The notes below the pieces were generated by a model. That model was not told the origin of the DNA. It searched no databases and saw only the letters and a list, made by a program, of their open reading frames with translations. A stretch of 64,000 bases of DNA from JADHUC01 sp964623055 (GTDB lineage: Bacteria > Planctomycetota > Planctomycetia > Pirellulales > Pirellulaceae): NCBI GenBank assembly GCA_964623055.1, contig CAZURK010000041.1, positions 1 through 64,000 on the forward strand, read 5' to 3'. Numbering within the stretch: position 1 is the stretch's first letter; each line of letters begins with the position of its first letter. Made by a program: the position numbers and the translations under genes. Below, one piece after another: positions 63,558-64,000 of the stretch.

Positions 63558-63639
63558 CTTTGTGACCTCCTACGATTTCCGCCTTCGTCTGCGAATCCGC
63601 TGGTATCTTGAGTATCCAGTCGGTGTCAAAGCAAATCTG

Positions 63640-64000
63640 TCAGTCTTTCCGCTTCGGCGATCCTGTCGGACGAACCGCCGAAGGACCATACCTGCTAAGG
63701 TCGAGGATCGCTGCAATATCGTCGGGGCCGACAGCATCACCGTGTCTGCCTGACGTTTTCCATTTCGGGAGCAGCTTGTACGAGTTTTCATCCTCGAATA
63801 CGTCCCTCGCGCTTGACACGACGTGAGAATTCTCTTCGAAACCCTCGGATCGCATCTGGCCAAGCGAATATCGTTGGCGGTTCGGAGTGTACTCTCCGAA
63901 GTCATATCGGGGCTGCGCGTCGTAGACGTTGTAGTCCATGTACGCGAGCGCAGATTTCAGCTCTTGTTTCTTATTCTGGCAGGCCGAAATAGCACGGGCT
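63640..64000 (-). CDS. C-terminal part of an unidentified protein (partial)
   Basis: The last 120 codons of a minus-strand gene whose start lies beyond the right edge. The visible part has one Cys (ISACQNKKQELKSALAYMDY), an aromatic segment, and an end with HGDAVGPDDIAAILDLSRYG. I recognise no family. The first helix has a faint resemblance to pilin-like proteins, but this is not enough to assign it. Confidence 0.45.
   Translation of the reverse strand, partial: ARAISACQNKKQELKSALAYMDYNVYDAQPRYDFGEYTPNRQRYSLGQMRSEGFEENSHVVSSARDVFEDENSYKLLPKWKTSGRHGDAVGPDDIAAILDLSRYGPSAVRPTGSPKRKD

Noticed and set aside
1..64000. tRNA, rRNA or CRISPR array
   Set aside because: No cloverleaf, rRNA segment or regularly spaced direct repeats were found by eye; a covariance-model scan would be decisive.

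Overview
The window looks like a draft or metagenome-derived scaffold from a planctomycete (Planctomycetota, probably a Pirellula-like lineage). This rests on family signatures, not on a database search. The signatures are: a sigma factor overlapping a Ser/Thr kinase that carries a planctomycete TIGR03067-type domain; short membrane-anchored proteins with an F-S-L-R-x-L-L N-terminus; squalene-cyclase-repeat proteins; a BlaI/M56 pair; many very large secreted proteins; and many palindromic REPIN-like repeats. A 100-base run of N marks a scaffold join at 60000-60099.

Layout. 1-8.9 kb, almost all on the minus strand: the end of a squalene-cyclase-like protein, a secreted transglutaminase-like protein, a damaged thioredoxin/TPR plus cyclase-repeat gene pair, and small secreted or anchored unknowns. 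8.9-12.8 kb: an ECF-type sigma factor followed by a membrane Ser/Thr kinase. 13-18.5 kb: housekeeping-like metabolism (sugar-phosphate isomerase-like TIM barrel, saccharopine-dehydrogenase-like enzyme, SDR, MFS transporter, Fe-S protein). 18.7-21.5 kb: an accessory pocket with a SAP-like plus PD-(D/E)XK-like protein, a toxin-antitoxin remnant and a cluster of hairpins. 21.6-27.6 kb: a 2,000-residue alpha-2-macroglobulin. 28.0-33.4 kb: a plus-strand redox operon with a LUD/Fe-S protein, a CCG-domain protein, a zinc ribbon, a tungsten-type aldehyde ferredoxin oxidoreductase, a polyferredoxin and a MoaD-like protein. 33.6-63.6 kb: a large block of exported carbohydrate-active enzymes, interrupted by a DegT/Gfo-Idh/DegT sugar-modification trio and a BlaI/M56 regulatory pair.

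How the genes work together. The redox operon looks self-contained: the oxidoreductase, its electron-carrying ferredoxin, a MoaD-like protein that may serve pterin-cofactor synthesis, and LutA/LutB-like Fe-S proteins as a possible electron outlet. The 33-64 kb block encodes at least eight secreted enzymes or enzyme-like proteins (rhamnogalacturonan-lyase-like, ceramidase/DUF6259 fusion, beta-helix, heparinase-like, oligogalacturonate-lyase-like propeller, serine-hydrolase/DUF5060 fusion, DUF5060/DUF4038, GH123/DUF4091). This suggests breakdown of complex acidic polysaccharide without a SusCD-type locus.

Most notable points. (1) The aldehyde ferredoxin oxidoreductase operon has LUD/CCG partners in place of a flavin subunit. 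(2) At least five sequence families of REPIN-like palindromes occur, and two copies lie inside open reading frames and are translated. (3) The N gap is flanked by an identical 55-bp overlap, and collapsing it restores one intact 573-residue glycoside hydrolase. (4) An orphan SAP/TerB-like/nuclease protein is a candidate for an undescribed DNA-targeting system. (5) Two unusual enzyme fusions are present. No tRNA, rRNA or CRISPR array was seen.
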